In this document: one piece after another, positions 34,891-42,697 of the stretch | Position numbering within the stretch: the first letter of the stretch is position 1 | Layout: every line of letters begins with the position of its first letter | DNA from: an uncultured Lachnospiraceae bacterium | Lineage (GTDB): Bacteria > Bacillota > Clostridia > Lachnospirales > Lachnospiraceae | Direction: 5' to 3' | DNA: 42,722 nucleotides | Assembly (NCBI GenBank): GCA_910585215.1 | Contig: CAJUDQ010000020.1 | Span: 1 to 42,722, forward strand | The notes under the pieces: model-generated | The model's input: the letters and a program-made list of their open reading frames with translations, nothing else | The model's database searches: none | What the model was told of the DNA's origin: nothing | Translations under genes and position numbers: made by a program

Positions 34891-36165
34891 TTACATACTC
34901 TTTGAAATTACACCTACAATTTTTATCAATTTATTCATATTATCTCTGATACCAAATACTTTACAGATACACTCGATTTCTTTCTGATTTTTATCCAAAA
35001 TATGGCATTTAAACTGTACAATATCTTCGGAGTTTTCTATTCCCGCAATACAGCCAATATATTCTGCTTTATCCTTTTCAGCCACATATCTGCCAATTTC
35101 AGCTTTTATATTTTCTTTTGGAAGTTCATATCCAAATATCTTCTTCCAGTTTTCATTACAGTAAAGTGTGTCCTTTACACAACTGTAGTCAAAAATAATA
35201 TCTTCTATATATTTTGATACCATATAATATCTTCGAAGATTGATATTACTCTTTGATTTTACCACTACCAGAGTATAGATAAAATACCCAATCAGCAGAA
35301 TCAACATTATTACAATAATAATTCCCAAAAATACAAAGTTCCCTGTTAAATCACTGATATTTGCCTCTACAATACTTGAAGAGACTACCATAATAATTTC
35401 CCAGCTGTTAAATTCCGTCTGTGAATAACAAATATATCTTTTTGAATTTTTTCCATTCTCAAAGCCGACTACACCTGATTTTTTTGATTTCATATAACTT
35501 TTCAGTGTTTTCACATGGGCATCATTGTTCAGGATATCACTGACATTTTGAATACTGCTGTCAGATTTTTTTGACAATACGGTACCATCACTTTTAATAA
35601 TAAATGCCTTACCTTTTGTACTCACAGAATCAAGGTCCAAAAGCTCTGAAAATTCATCCAGATTACATTCTGTAAGATAAATGCCTGAGATTGTATTTTC
35701 ATTTTTTACAGGGATAGAAAAACGTATGCCAGTTACTTTTCCTTCCTCATCGCTGATATCTGTAATTGAAATATCTCCCTCTATTACTTTTTTAAAAAAT
35801 CTTTCTTCAGAATAATTTTTACTTCCGTTTTTTGCAAGACCTGTTCCGTTGGCATTTATAATGTCAAATTTTCTAAACCCCGCTTTTTCTGTCATTTTTG
35901 TAATGTTATCACTTATTTCCTTCTGTTCATAATTTTCAACCATTCCAATATAATAAGCTGTCATTTCAAGTTCATGAATGGTTTCTTCCACTTTTAGTTC
36001 CACACAAGTAGAAGCTTCTTCCATAATTTCTGAAAGATGGTCCTCCGTCTGTTTTTCTATATCTTTATTGATATTGGATATATATACTGCAAAAGCAGTA
36101 ATATTAATTACAATTACAGAAGCTATAATAATAATTGTTACATAATAATCCTTAACTAATTTCAT
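34891..36165 (-). CDS. Cache-domain membrane sensor with PAS, no output domain
   Basis: A 424 aa protein with two hydrophobic segments (about 10-30 and 276-298). They flank an extracytoplasmic double-Cache sensor domain (about 35-270; NGTGLAKNG, RFSIPV, FIIKSDGTVLSK are typical). A PAS-like domain follows (about 310-424). It ends after IVGVISKSM, the point where related proteins continue into a GGDEF or kinase domain (usually DITERK). No such domain follows; dacA starts 16 bp later. It may act through a partner or be a truncated diguanylate cyclase. The frame is intact. It is upstream of dacA, probably co-transcribed. AAGGGG lies before the ATG. Confidence 0.82.
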   Translation of the reverse strand: MKLVKDYYVTIIIIASVIVINITAFAVYISNINKDIEKQTEDHLSEIMEEASTCVELKVEETIHELEMTAYYIGMVENYEQKEISDNITKMTEKAGFRKFDIINANGTGLAKNGSKNYSEERFFKKVIEGDISITDISDEEGKVTGIRFSIPVKNENTISGIYLTECNLDEFSELLDLDSVSTKGKAFIIKSDGTVLSKKSDSSIQNVSDILNNDAHVKTLKSYMKSKKSGVVGFENGKNSKRYICYSQTEFNSWEIIMVVSSSIVEANISDLTGNFVFLGIIIVIMLILLIGYFIYTLVVVKSKSNINLRRYYMVSKYIEDIIFDYSCVKDTLYCNENWKKIFGYELPKENIKAEIGRYVAEKDKAEYIGCIAGIENSEDIVQFKCHILDKNQKEIECICKVFGIRDNMNKLIKIVGVISKSM

Positions 36166-36210
36166 TTGTTATCCCCTTTTCTTATCAGATATTCCATAAC
36201 ATACTTGTAT

Positions 36211-36239
36211 ATCATAGCAAAATTTGAGGATAAATTCAA
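36211..36239 (-). promoter_or_regulatory. Promoter of the Cache sensor and dacA
   Basis: Minus-strand TTGAAT (36239-36234), 17-bp spacer, TATGAT (36216-36211), about 46 bp before the sensor start. Confidence 0.7.
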
Positions 36240-36255
36240 CAAAAAATGACAGAAT

Positions 36256-37467
36256 TTAATGCATTTTCCTTCTTATTTCCATTTTTTCCTGAAATTTAGC
36301 TGATTTCTGACGCAATTCCTGCACATCTTCTTTTAATGACTGAATCACATAATCAATTTCTTCTCTTGTGTTTAACGCGGATAATGAAATGCGAATAGAA
36401 CTGTGTGCCATTTCGTCCGAAAGCCCGATTGCCTTTAGAACCTCTGACGGAGTACTGGTTTTTGCTGAACATGCAGAACCGGTAGAAACACAGATTCCTC
36501 TTAAATCCAGAAGTCCCAAAAGAGCTCCCCCATCTACATATTCAAAGCTGATATTGATATTTCCCGGAAGTCTTTTACTGTCATGACCATTCAGTCTGCA
36601 CAAAGGTATTTCCTGAAAAATTCTTCGAATCATATAGTTTCTCAACATTATTTCATATCTCATAAGATTTCCGAGATTTTCCGATGCATATCCGGCTGCC
36701 TCTGTCATTCCTGCCACTCCTGGCACATTTCCTGTGCCGGCGCGCATATTGTTTTCCTGATGTCCCCCATTCATAAACGGAAGAATTTCCGTTCCTTTTT
36801 TTATATATAAAAAACCTACTCCCTTTGGTCCACCAAATTTGTGCGAGCTAACACTCAGCATATCTATTCCCGCTTTTCTGACATCAATAGGAATATGACA
36901 AAATGCCTGCACGGCATCTGTATGAAATAAAATCTGATGCTTTCTGGCTATTTTTCCAATTTCCTCTATTGGCTGTATGGTTCCGATTTCATTGTTCGCG
37001 GTCATAACACTGATAAGAGTTGTCTCTTTTCTGATTGCCTGTTCCAACTGGTCAAGACGAATGGTCCCCTTGTTGTCCACATCAATATATGAGATGTCAA
37101 AACCAAAAGATTTTAAATATTCACAGGCATTTTTTACTGCCGGATGCTCTATTTTTGAAGTAATAATGTGATTTCCTTTTTCATAATTTGCAAATGCCGT
37201 GCCTGTAATTGCCCAATTGTCACTTTCCGTACCTCCACTTGTATAATAAATTTCATCAGGATTGCAATGAATTATGCCTGATAAAATTTTTCTTCCTTTT
37301 TCCATAACATTATCTGATATCATACCAAATTCATAGGAGCTTGAAGGATTCCCGTAATATTGACTGAAATAGGGCTCCATTGCTAAAACTGCTTCCTGCC
37401 GTACTCTGGTAGTCGCTGCATTGTCCAGATATATGATATTTTTTGTTTGCATATTTCCTGTTTGCAT
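36256..37467 (-). CDS. Cysteine desulfurase (NifS/IscS type)
   Basis: PLP enzyme that takes sulfur from cysteine as a persulfide for Fe-S clusters or thiolated tRNA. The 403 aa form has YLDNAATT at the start, HTDAVQAF, the PLP lysine K210 in SSHKFGGPKG and the active Cys333 in STGSACSAKTSTPSE. No iscU, thiI or mnmA is adjacent. The start region is duplicated: AGGAAATATGCAAAC occurs twice in tandem (37445-37474), so two ATGs, 37467 and 37452, each have a ribosome binding site. The first has the better GGAGG. The duplication adds the five residues MQTGN. Confidence 0.93.
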   Translation of the reverse strand: MQTGNMQTKNIIYLDNAATTRVRQEAVLAMEPYFSQYYGNPSSSYEFGMISDNVMEKGRKILSGIIHCNPDEIYYTSGGTESDNWAITGTAFANYEKGNHIITSKIEHPAVKNACEYLKSFGFDISYIDVDNKGTIRLDQLEQAIRKETTLISVMTANNEIGTIQPIEEIGKIARKHQILFHTDAVQAFCHIPIDVRKAGIDMLSVSSHKFGGPKGVGFLYIKKGTEILPFMNGGHQENNMRAGTGNVPGVAGMTEAAGYASENLGNLMRYEIMLRNYMIRRIFQEIPLCRLNGHDSKRLPGNINISFEYVDGGALLGLLDLRGICVSTGSACSAKTSTPSEVLKAIGLSDEMAHSSIRISLSALNTREEIDYVIQSLKEDVQELRQKSAKFQEKMEIRRKMH

Positions 37468-37474
37468 ATTTCCT
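37445..37474 (-). repeat. Tandem 15-bp duplication of a translation start
   Basis: Two perfect copies of GTTTGCATATTTCCT (37445-37459 and 37460-37474). On the coding strand each contains a purine-rich Shine-Dalgarno and an in-frame ATG. Confidence 0.95.
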
Positions 37475-37561
37475 CCAATCTGCCGCATATAAATGTGACG
37501 AATACTAATATTTTTCTGCCCTTCTGAATATACTTAATAAAAAAATACATGAAGGTAAAAA

Positions 37562-39103
37562 TTGAAAAATCAAATCATAAAAGGAACATTCATACTGTCA
37601 GCGGCCGGAATACTGACGCGTATGATTGGCTTCTATTATAGAATATTCCTTTCCAATACAATCGGTGCAACAGGGATTGGATTATATCAGATGATTTTTC
37701 CCATGTATGGATTGTGTATCTCATTTGCCGTTACAGGAATCCAGATGGCCATATCAAAGTATGTTGCGGCTGGCTATGCCAGAAAGGATTATCGGGGAAT
37801 CCTGCAAATTTTAAAGGCAGGACTTTCTATTTCTTTATATCTGTCCATATTTATTTCTTTTGTTCTATCTCTTTTTAGTGGATTTATTGCTGAAGAAATC
37901 ATAGGAGATGTGCGGTGCCAGCATCTTTTAAAACTTGCAGCCTATGCCATTCCATGCTGTGCCATACATGGCTGTATCATAGGATATTTTCTTGGAAAAA
38001 GCCAGACTGTCATTCCGGCCGCTGCACAGCTTTTTGAACAAATCAGTCGTGTAGGTGTTGTTTATATTATTGCACTGCTCACAGCAAAAGAAGGAGAATA
38101 CCTGTCTCCCAATGCCGCTATGGCCGGATTGTTTGTAGGCGAACTTGTCTCTACTCTTATCTGCCTGTGTGCACTTGGCAACGAAGTATACTCAATAAAA
38201 AGATTACTAAAAAATGCAGATTTTTCAAATACAATTTCTCAAAAAAAGAACACTGTTATTACAGAGACAAATTATCATAAAAAAATTTTATCACTTTCTT
38301 ATCCAATTACACTTAGCAGAGTAATCACATCTGTAATTATGAGTTTCGAAGCAGTTCTTATCTTGTACTGTTTAAAAAAATATGGTTTGGGGCATGAAGA
38401 ATCTATCCGTATTTATGGAGTTTTAACCGGAATGGCTATGCCTTTTATCTTTTTTCCCTCTACAATTACAGGAGCTATCTCAGCCATGATTCTTCCTTCT
38501 GTCTCAGAATCGGAATCAGCTGGAGATTATGTAAAAATAGCAAAAACAACCACTACAGTCGTGAAATATTGTTTCTCTATCGGCATTTTCTTTGCCTCTT
38601 TATTTTACATATATGGATATGGAATCGGTACTACATTATTTCATAATACAGATGCCGGAACCTTTATTTCCATTCTCTCATGGCTGTGTCCTTTTATGTA
38701 TTTGGGTTCTACCTTGTCAAGCATATTAAATGGACTTGGACATACAAAAATCACCTTTGGCGTCAATTTATCAGTTGCTTTTTCCAAAGTGGCTTTTATC
38801 TGGCTTCTGATTCCAGTTTATGGCATTAAAGGATATTTGTGGGGATTGTTAATCAGCGAAATACTTTCAGCATTTTTATTGCTTTTTTTTGTAAAAAAAT
38901 ATACACACTTTAAATATGATATTCGAGACTGTATTGTACTGCCATGCTTTACTACTGTATTGTGTATATTGCCCTCTATTGGAATACATTATCTGCTGAA
39001 CTGTTATTTTTCTTCTCCTCTTTTTACCCTGTGTGCAAGTATCTGTCTTGCTGCTGGATTATTTGGACTTATGCTTTTAAAACCAAATCGTATGTTGTCC
39101 TGA
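37562..39103 (+). CDS. SpoVB/MurJ-like lipid or oligosaccharide flippase
   Basis: A 513 aa polytopic membrane protein of the MOP flippase superfamily, most like stage V sporulation protein B. Motifs: ILTRMIGFYYRIFLSNTIGATGIGLYQMIFPMYGL at the N-terminus and further paired helices through to the C-terminus (about 12-14 segments). It may translocate a peptidoglycan or polysaccharide lipid precursor. The start is a TTG at 37562, with AAGG seven bases upstream; the next ATG would delete part of the first helix. It is divergent from the cysteine desulfurase. Exact substrate unknown. Confidence 0.88.
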   Translation: MKNQIIKGTFILSAAGILTRMIGFYYRIFLSNTIGATGIGLYQMIFPMYGLCISFAVTGIQMAISKYVAAGYARKDYRGILQILKAGLSISLYLSIFISFVLSLFSGFIAEEIIGDVRCQHLLKLAAYAIPCCAIHGCIIGYFLGKSQTVIPAAAQLFEQISRVGVVYIIALLTAKEGEYLSPNAAMAGLFVGELVSTLICLCALGNEVYSIKRLLKNADFSNTISQKKNTVITETNYHKKILSLSYPITLSRVITSVIMSFEAVLILYCLKKYGLGHEESIRIYGVLTGMAMPFIFFPSTITGAISAMILPSVSESESAGDYVKIAKTTTTVVKYCFSIGIFFASLFYIYGYGIGTTLFHNTDAGTFISILSWLCPFMYLGSTLSSILNGLGHTKITFGVNLSVAFSKVAFIWLLIPVYGIKGYLWGLLISEILSAFLLLFFVKKYTHFKYDIRDCIVLPCFTTVLCILPSIGIHYLLNCYFSSPLFTLCASICLAAGLFGLMLLKPNRMLS

Positions 39104-39133
39104 AATTTTAAAGTTTTTTGAAATAAAATATTA

Positions 39134-39162
39134 TTGATAATCATTTCTGACTATGCTATGAT
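39134..39162 (+). promoter_or_regulatory. Promoter of metA
   Basis: TTGATA (39134-39139), 17-bp spacer, TATGAT (39157-39162) with an extended TGC before the -10. The leader is only about 20 nt, so no SAM riboswitch can fit. Confidence 0.75.
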
Positions 39163-39188
39163 AAGTAGCAGCAAGGAGGAATCAGATT

Positions 39189-40094
39189 ATGCCGATTAAA
39201 GTACAAAGCGACCTTCCAGCAAAGGCCGTTATCGAAAGTGAAAATATATTTATTATGGATGAAACCCGTGCAATTAAGCAGGATATTCGTCCTTTAAAAA
39301 TAGCAGTTTTAAATCTTATGCCAATAAAACATGAAACAGAAATACAGCTTCTCAGAGCACTTTCTAATACGCCCATTCAGGTAGATATTACCTTTGTATG
39401 TGTAGAAAGTCATGTATCGAAAAATACTCCGGCAAGCCATTTAAACCAGTTTTATTCTAAATTTTCTGAAATCAAAGACAAAAAGTTTGACGGTCTGATT
39501 ATTACCGGAGCTCCTGTGGAACATATGCCTTATGAAGAAGTAAACTACTGGGAAGAATTAAAAGAAATTATGGACTGGTCCGACAGAAATGTTACATCCA
39601 CCTTTCACTCCTGCTGGGGTGCTTATGCAGGACTATATTATCGGTATGGAATTGATAAAATTCCTTTGGAGAAGAAAATGTTTGGCATTTTTGAACATCA
39701 GGTCATTCACAGAAAAGTGCCTTTAGTGCGGGGATTTGATGATATCTTTCTTGCTCCACACTCAAGACATGTGGGAATATCAAGAGAAGAAATAGAACAA
39801 AATCCTGTTCTGACAATTCTGGCAGATTCAGAGACAGCCGGACCTTTTATTATTATTGGTGAGGAAGGAAAGCATATTTTTGTAACAGGACATCCGGAAT
39901 ATGACAGAAATACTCTGGATAATGAATATAAAAGAGATTTGGGAAAAGGACTACCGATTCAGATTCCATACAATTATTATCCTGAAGATAATCCTGAGAA
40001 TGGTCCGGTTTTGACATGGCGAGGGCATGGAAATCTGTTGTATACAAATTGGTTGAATTATTACGTATATCAGGTGACGCCGTATGAGCTGTAG
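39189..40094 (+). CDS. metA: Homoserine O-acetyltransferase (MetA family)
   Basis: Activates homoserine for methionine synthesis. The 301 aa protein has the catalytic triad Cys142 (in FHSCWGA), His235 (in VTGHPEYD) and Glu237. The residue that decides donor choice, position 111, is Glu (in GAPVEHM). Work on the MetA family associates Glu there with acetyl-CoA and Gly with succinyl-CoA, so I call it an acetyltransferase despite the metA name. GGAGG lies nine bases before the ATG. A strong terminator follows. Confidence 0.95.
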   Translation: MPIKVQSDLPAKAVIESENIFIMDETRAIKQDIRPLKIAVLNLMPIKHETEIQLLRALSNTPIQVDITFVCVESHVSKNTPASHLNQFYSKFSEIKDKKFDGLIITGAPVEHMPYEEVNYWEELKEIMDWSDRNVTSTFHSCWGAYAGLYYRYGIDKIPLEKKMFGIFEHQVIHRKVPLVRGFDDIFLAPHSRHVGISREEIEQNPVLTILADSETAGPFIIIGEEGKHIFVTGHPEYDRNTLDNEYKRDLGKGLPIQIPYNYYPEDNPENGPVLTWRGHGNLLYTNWLNYYVYQVTPYEL

Positions 40095-40100
40095 GAAAAT

Positions 40101-40140
40101 GGCTGTATTCCTTGATTTTCAAGGGGTACGGCTGTTTTTT
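40101..40140 (+). terminator. metA terminator
   Basis: Arms 40101-40115 and 40119-40133 form a 15-bp stem with several G-U pairs and a 3-base loop, followed by a T6 run at 40135-40140. Confidence 0.85.
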
Positions 40141-40141
40141 A

Positions 40142-40171
40142 GTTTCATGTAAGTTCACATAGTTTCACGTA
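40142..40171. repeat. Short direct repeats next to metA (possible att core)
   Basis: GTTTCATGTA (40142-40151) and GTTTCACGTA (40162-40171), with a related GTTCACATA between them. They lie between the metA terminator and the arm-like repeats, where a recombination core would be expected. Speculative. Confidence 0.35.
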
Positions 40172-40184
40172 TTTTAACGGCAAA

Positions 40185-40262
40185 ATGATGTAGTAATGGT
40201 GTAGTAAAATGCCAAAATGGTGTAGTAAATGGTGTAGTAGACCTTCAAAAAATGGTGTAGTA
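40185..40262. repeat. Five phased copies of ATGGTGTAGTA (possible integrase arm sites)
   Basis: Copies start at 40185 (one mismatch), 40196, 40217, 40229 and 40252. The spacings 11, 21, 12 and 23 are near whole helical turns, so all copies face one side of the DNA. They sit just beyond the 3' end of the integrase remnant, the place where arm-type binding sites of tyrosine integrases lie. Confidence 0.7.
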
Positions 40263-40265
40263 AAA

Positions 40266-40607
40266 TCAGCCGATTTTTGCCTTAAATTCAAGGATATTCG
40301 GACTTTTGCCCGGAACGATTTTTTCAATGTCCAACATAGATTTATCTTCAGTCACATGAGTGTATAAATCCATAGTCATTTTTAAACTCGCATGACCAAG
40401 ATATGTCTGAACTACTTTAGGGTCTATTCCTGCCTCAAAACATCTTGTTGCAAATGTATGTCTGAATGTGTGTCCGCTAAATTCCTTAAACTGCAATGTA
40501 TGTCTGAATGTGTGTCCGCTAAATTCCTTAAACTGCTCATTAAATGGACGTAAAAGATTAATCTATTTTACTACTGCTTTAATTGCATCTGAATAAATTA
40601 CTGAAAA
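40266..40607 (-). pseudogene. Tyrosine recombinase (integrase) C-terminal remnant
   Basis: Encodes the catalytic C-terminus of a phage/ICE-type integrase, with HTFRHTFATR, GHASLKMTMD and the nucleophile-region LYTHVTEDK. It lacks the N-terminal two thirds. A TAG at 40563-40565 interrupts the frame (upstream part reads VIYSDAIKAVVK, downstream INLLRPFNEQFKEF). A 42-bp tandem duplication (40453-40536) repeats 14 codons in frame, so QFKEFSGHTFRHT occurs twice. No start codon with ribosome binding site is present. It is a decayed gene, and the remnant of an element inserted beside metA. An N-terminal integrase fragment on the same strand lies 1.5 kb upstream. Confidence 0.9.
40453..40536 (-). repeat. 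42-bp perfect tandem duplication in the integrase remnant
   Basis: Copies at 40453-40494 and 40495-40536 are identical. 42 is a multiple of three, so the duplication keeps the frame and repeats the HxxR catalytic motif. Confidence 0.97.
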
Positions 40608-41045
40608 TTATAATGTTTGTGTTGGTATTCATATACAAGGGCAGATTATTCCACCCTCATATATGATTATTTCTTGATTTTGATATATTTAATGTTTTAT
40701 ATATTTAAGTTTATCTAAAGCAGTTCCCTTCCCTGTCATAGCATGATTACAGAAGCAAATTTTTTCATAAATATGTGTTTTTGACTTCTACGCCAAAAGA
40801 AATCTCTTACATTTAACAATTCTTCATTTTTTGTAGGTTTTTTGTGTATTATTTTTGGCAAACAAAAAACCTATATAGATTCACCATCTACATATAGTAC
40901 TTTTCTTTTTCTATGTAATACCTATCTTTAATTTTTTTTGTACTTGACAAATCTGACAAAATGTGGCATAAAAACCAAGTCTTATTTCATAAAACAAGCC
41001 AACCCACTATCAGGACTGGCTGTATTTCTGTTCAATACCATCATT
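40608..41045. other. Non-coding stretch without a recognisable gene
   Basis: About 440 AT-rich bases between the integrase remnant and the toxin gene. The only structure I see is a perfect 12-bp inverted repeat, TAGGTTTTTTGT (40834-40845) and its complement (40862-40873), which may terminate the toxin-antitoxin transcript on the minus strand. Confidence 0.6.
40834..40873 (-). terminator. Hairpin after the toxin gene
   Basis: Perfect 12-bp arms, 40834-40845 and 40862-40873, with a 16-base loop. AT-rich, without a clear U-tract on the minus strand, so only a weak terminator candidate. Confidence 0.35.
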
Positions 41046-41357
41046 TCACAACAGATTTTTATATTCTCTTCTCCCATCTACAATGGCATAAATTATCACA
41101 AGTTTTTCATCCTCATTTACCTTATAAAACACTAGATGCCTTTCTACAATAAGAACCCGATATCCCTGTTTTCGGAGAATAGCATATTTAGGTATACTGC
41201 CTATATATGGGAAATCTTCTAGCTGCATAATGGCATGTTCTATCTTATCCAGATATTTTAAAGCAATGTCTATACTGCCTGAATCATCTGCAATATAAAA
41301 AATAATCTCTCTTAGCTGTTCTTCCGCCTTGTCAGTCCTAAGTATTTTATACTTCAT
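41046..41357 (-). CDS. RelE/ParE-family toxin
   Basis: A 103 aa type II toxin of the RelE/ParE fold: DKAEEQLREIIFYIADDSGS, DIALKYLDKIEHAIMQLEDFPYIGS, YRVLIVERHLVFYKVNED and the end IIYAIVDGRREYKNLL. The IYAIVDGRREY segment is typical of ParE-like gyrase toxins and RelE mRNA interferases, so the target cannot be decided. It overlaps the antitoxin gene by 11 bp and follows it, the usual order. The gene is complete, which is consistent with a functional addiction module left in an otherwise decayed element. Confidence 0.93.
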   Translation of the reverse strand: MKYKILRTDKAEEQLREIIFYIADDSGSIDIALKYLDKIEHAIMQLEDFPYIGSIPKYAILRKQGYRVLIVERHLVFYKVNEDEKLVIIYAIVDGRREYKNLL

Positions 41358-41628
41358 TTTCTGTCCTTTCTAAAAGAGAGTCTCTTATATCATTAAATGT
41401 ATCTTGAATTGGTGCTGTTCTCCCATTTACAACATCTTCCTCCGCCTCTGAGAGTGTTCGCAGCAATTCAAGCTCTGACTTCATCTGATAATAGTCCTGT
41501 AATCCTAAAAGTGCTGTATCTCCCCGCCCATTTACAGTGATAATGACTGGTATTCGGTTTTCATGACATTCTTTTGATATCTCATTATAATGATTCCTCA
41601 AGTCCGATGATGGTCTAATTGTTTCCAT
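41347..41628 (-). CDS. Phd/YefM-family antitoxin
   Basis: A 93 aa antitoxin with the N-terminal Phd/YefM fold (ETIRPSSDLRNHYNEISKECHENRIPVIITVNGRGDTALLGLQDY is the family core) and a charged C-terminus that would bind the toxin. The start at 41628 has GGAGG eight bases upstream; an ATG 15 bp earlier is part of that binding site. The toxin follows with an 11-bp overlap. Such antitoxins repress their own promoter; a promoter with an inverted repeat across the -10 is present. Confidence 0.93.
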   Translation of the reverse strand: METIRPSSDLRNHYNEISKECHENRIPVIITVNGRGDTALLGLQDYYQMKSELELLRTLSEAEEDVVNGRTAPIQDTFNDIRDSLLERTENEV

Positions 41629-41650
41629 AGAATGTACCTCCATATTTTTG

Positions 41651-41689
41651 ATATAGTCATATTATATCACTATATGTATATATTATCAA
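41651..41689 (-). promoter_or_regulatory. Promoter and putative operator of the toxin-antitoxin pair
   Basis: Minus-strand TTGATA (41689-41684), 17-bp spacer, TATAAT (41666-41661). An inverted repeat, ATATAGT (41651-41657) and ACTATAT (41669-41675), flanks the -10, a good place for autorepression by the antitoxin. Confidence 0.75.
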
Positions 41690-41724
41690 GAGAGTAGTAT
41701 GTGTTTTGAAGAATATTTTTTGTC

Positions 41725-41856
41725 TTATGAGATGATAAATGACCTTTCCAGCCTTTCTTTTTTGCTATCCTCTATACTGGCATTTTCGGGTAATATGCCA
41801 AATAAAGACTTGGCTGTGTCCACTCTGTCCTGATATAGATTTGTATAAATTAAACT
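41725..41856 (-). pseudogene. Antitoxin-like C-terminal remnant
   Basis: A 43-codon open stretch between stops with no start codon. It reads LYQDRVDTAKSLFGILP then ENASIEDSKKERLERS, which looks like the tail of a small antitoxin or other DNA-binding regulator, though I cannot name the family. It lies upstream of the intact antitoxin gene. Probable debris. Confidence 0.4.
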
Positions 41857-41908
41857 TTAAGGTCACTGGCAGTTACCTTGATTTTTCATCAGAATTAACG
41901 TCACCCAT
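41854..41908 (-). pseudogene. Dockerin-like repeat remnant, frameshifted
   Basis: Read on the minus strand, MGDVNSDEK is followed, in a shifted frame, by KVTASDLKV. Together they resemble one dockerin type I calcium-binding repeat (GDVNxDGKVxxxDL). The frame is broken and nothing else of a dockerin protein remains. Short and therefore uncertain. Confidence 0.35.
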
Positions 41909-42145
41909 TTTTGACAAATATTAATTTTTAATTCTCATCATGATATTTTTAGCTTCCACAATTTTGTCAAAGCAAGTTTTGAATATGTTTTCATTTTTAA
42001 AAAAATTGTTCTGTTTAAAGTTATCTTGTTGTAGTGGTCACTAAATCAATTATTTCGAGAATGGAATGTGTGAAAAAGGTTGTGATATAAGAGTTTTGAT
42101 ATGGTCCAATCAGGAAATGTTAATATTTTAATAAATGAATAATAT
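41909..42145. other. AT-rich stretch without a recognisable gene
   Basis: Continues the decayed region. Both strands contain frequent stops, and I see no promoter or repeat I could defend. Confidence 0.6.
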
Positions 42146-42412
42146 CTATATATCCGAATACTTTATCTCTTTGATTTTCCGCCTTCCTAAAGTTTGTCTG
42201 ACATACGCATTGTATTGATACATATATCCCGCATAAGTTCTTGCCGCCAAATCTTTCCGGGTAGCCATATATTTATCAAACACATCATTCAAAATCTGGT
42301 TTTTAGCAGTCTGGCTATCAATCCCATCAAACTTGTCCCGCAATAATTCCTCTTCCTTCTGATGGAGTGTAACCAAATCATTAGCATATAAATTTTTCAA
42401 AATCTTTATCAT
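42146..42412 (-). pseudogene. Integrase N-terminal (core-binding) fragment
   Basis: An 88 aa reading frame resembling the middle part of ICE-type tyrosine integrases: LHQKEEELLRDKFDGID, then the SAM-like core-binding domain (LNDVFDKYMATRKDLAARTYAGYMYQY ... LGRRKIKEIKYSDI). It lacks the first arm-binding domain and stops at TAG right after SDI, where the catalytic domain should continue. It has no good ribosome binding site. It is on the same strand as the C-terminal remnant at 40266-40607; the middle of the protein is missing between them. Confidence 0.8.
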
Positions 42413-42697
42413 ATAAAATTATCAATAATTTGTTCATTATTTTGTTATTATATAAAAAATATAATTCTTTAATTATGATATAATATTTTTATTTATAGAT
42501 AGATTTCTAATTTATTTATATATTTATCAAATATATTATATCTATCATATGAGTAATTATTTTTTGTCCGGTCTAATGCTTCTACTTCCTTTGCATTATA
42601 GTTTATAACAGTTACATAAAAATAACAAAAGTATAAAAAAATTTATTGAAAATACAAATATACAGTGATATAATTAGATCTAACTTTTATATTATAT
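42413..42697. other. Very AT-rich contig end
   Basis: About 285 bases with very low GC, no open frame of note and no recognisable feature. Base composition differs strongly from the core genes. Confidence 0.6.

Noticed and set aside
39104..39188. SAM riboswitch upstream of metA
   Set aside because: The promoter leaves only about 20 nt of leader, too short for any SAM riboswitch.
40185..40262. Possible CRISPR array
   Set aside because: The 11-bp repeats are too short, the gaps are 0-12 bp, and there are no cas genes or unique spacers.
40145..40327. Open frame rich in Leu and His on the minus strand
   Set aside because: Its odd composition comes from the short DNA repeats; it overlaps the integrase frame and has no ribosome binding site.
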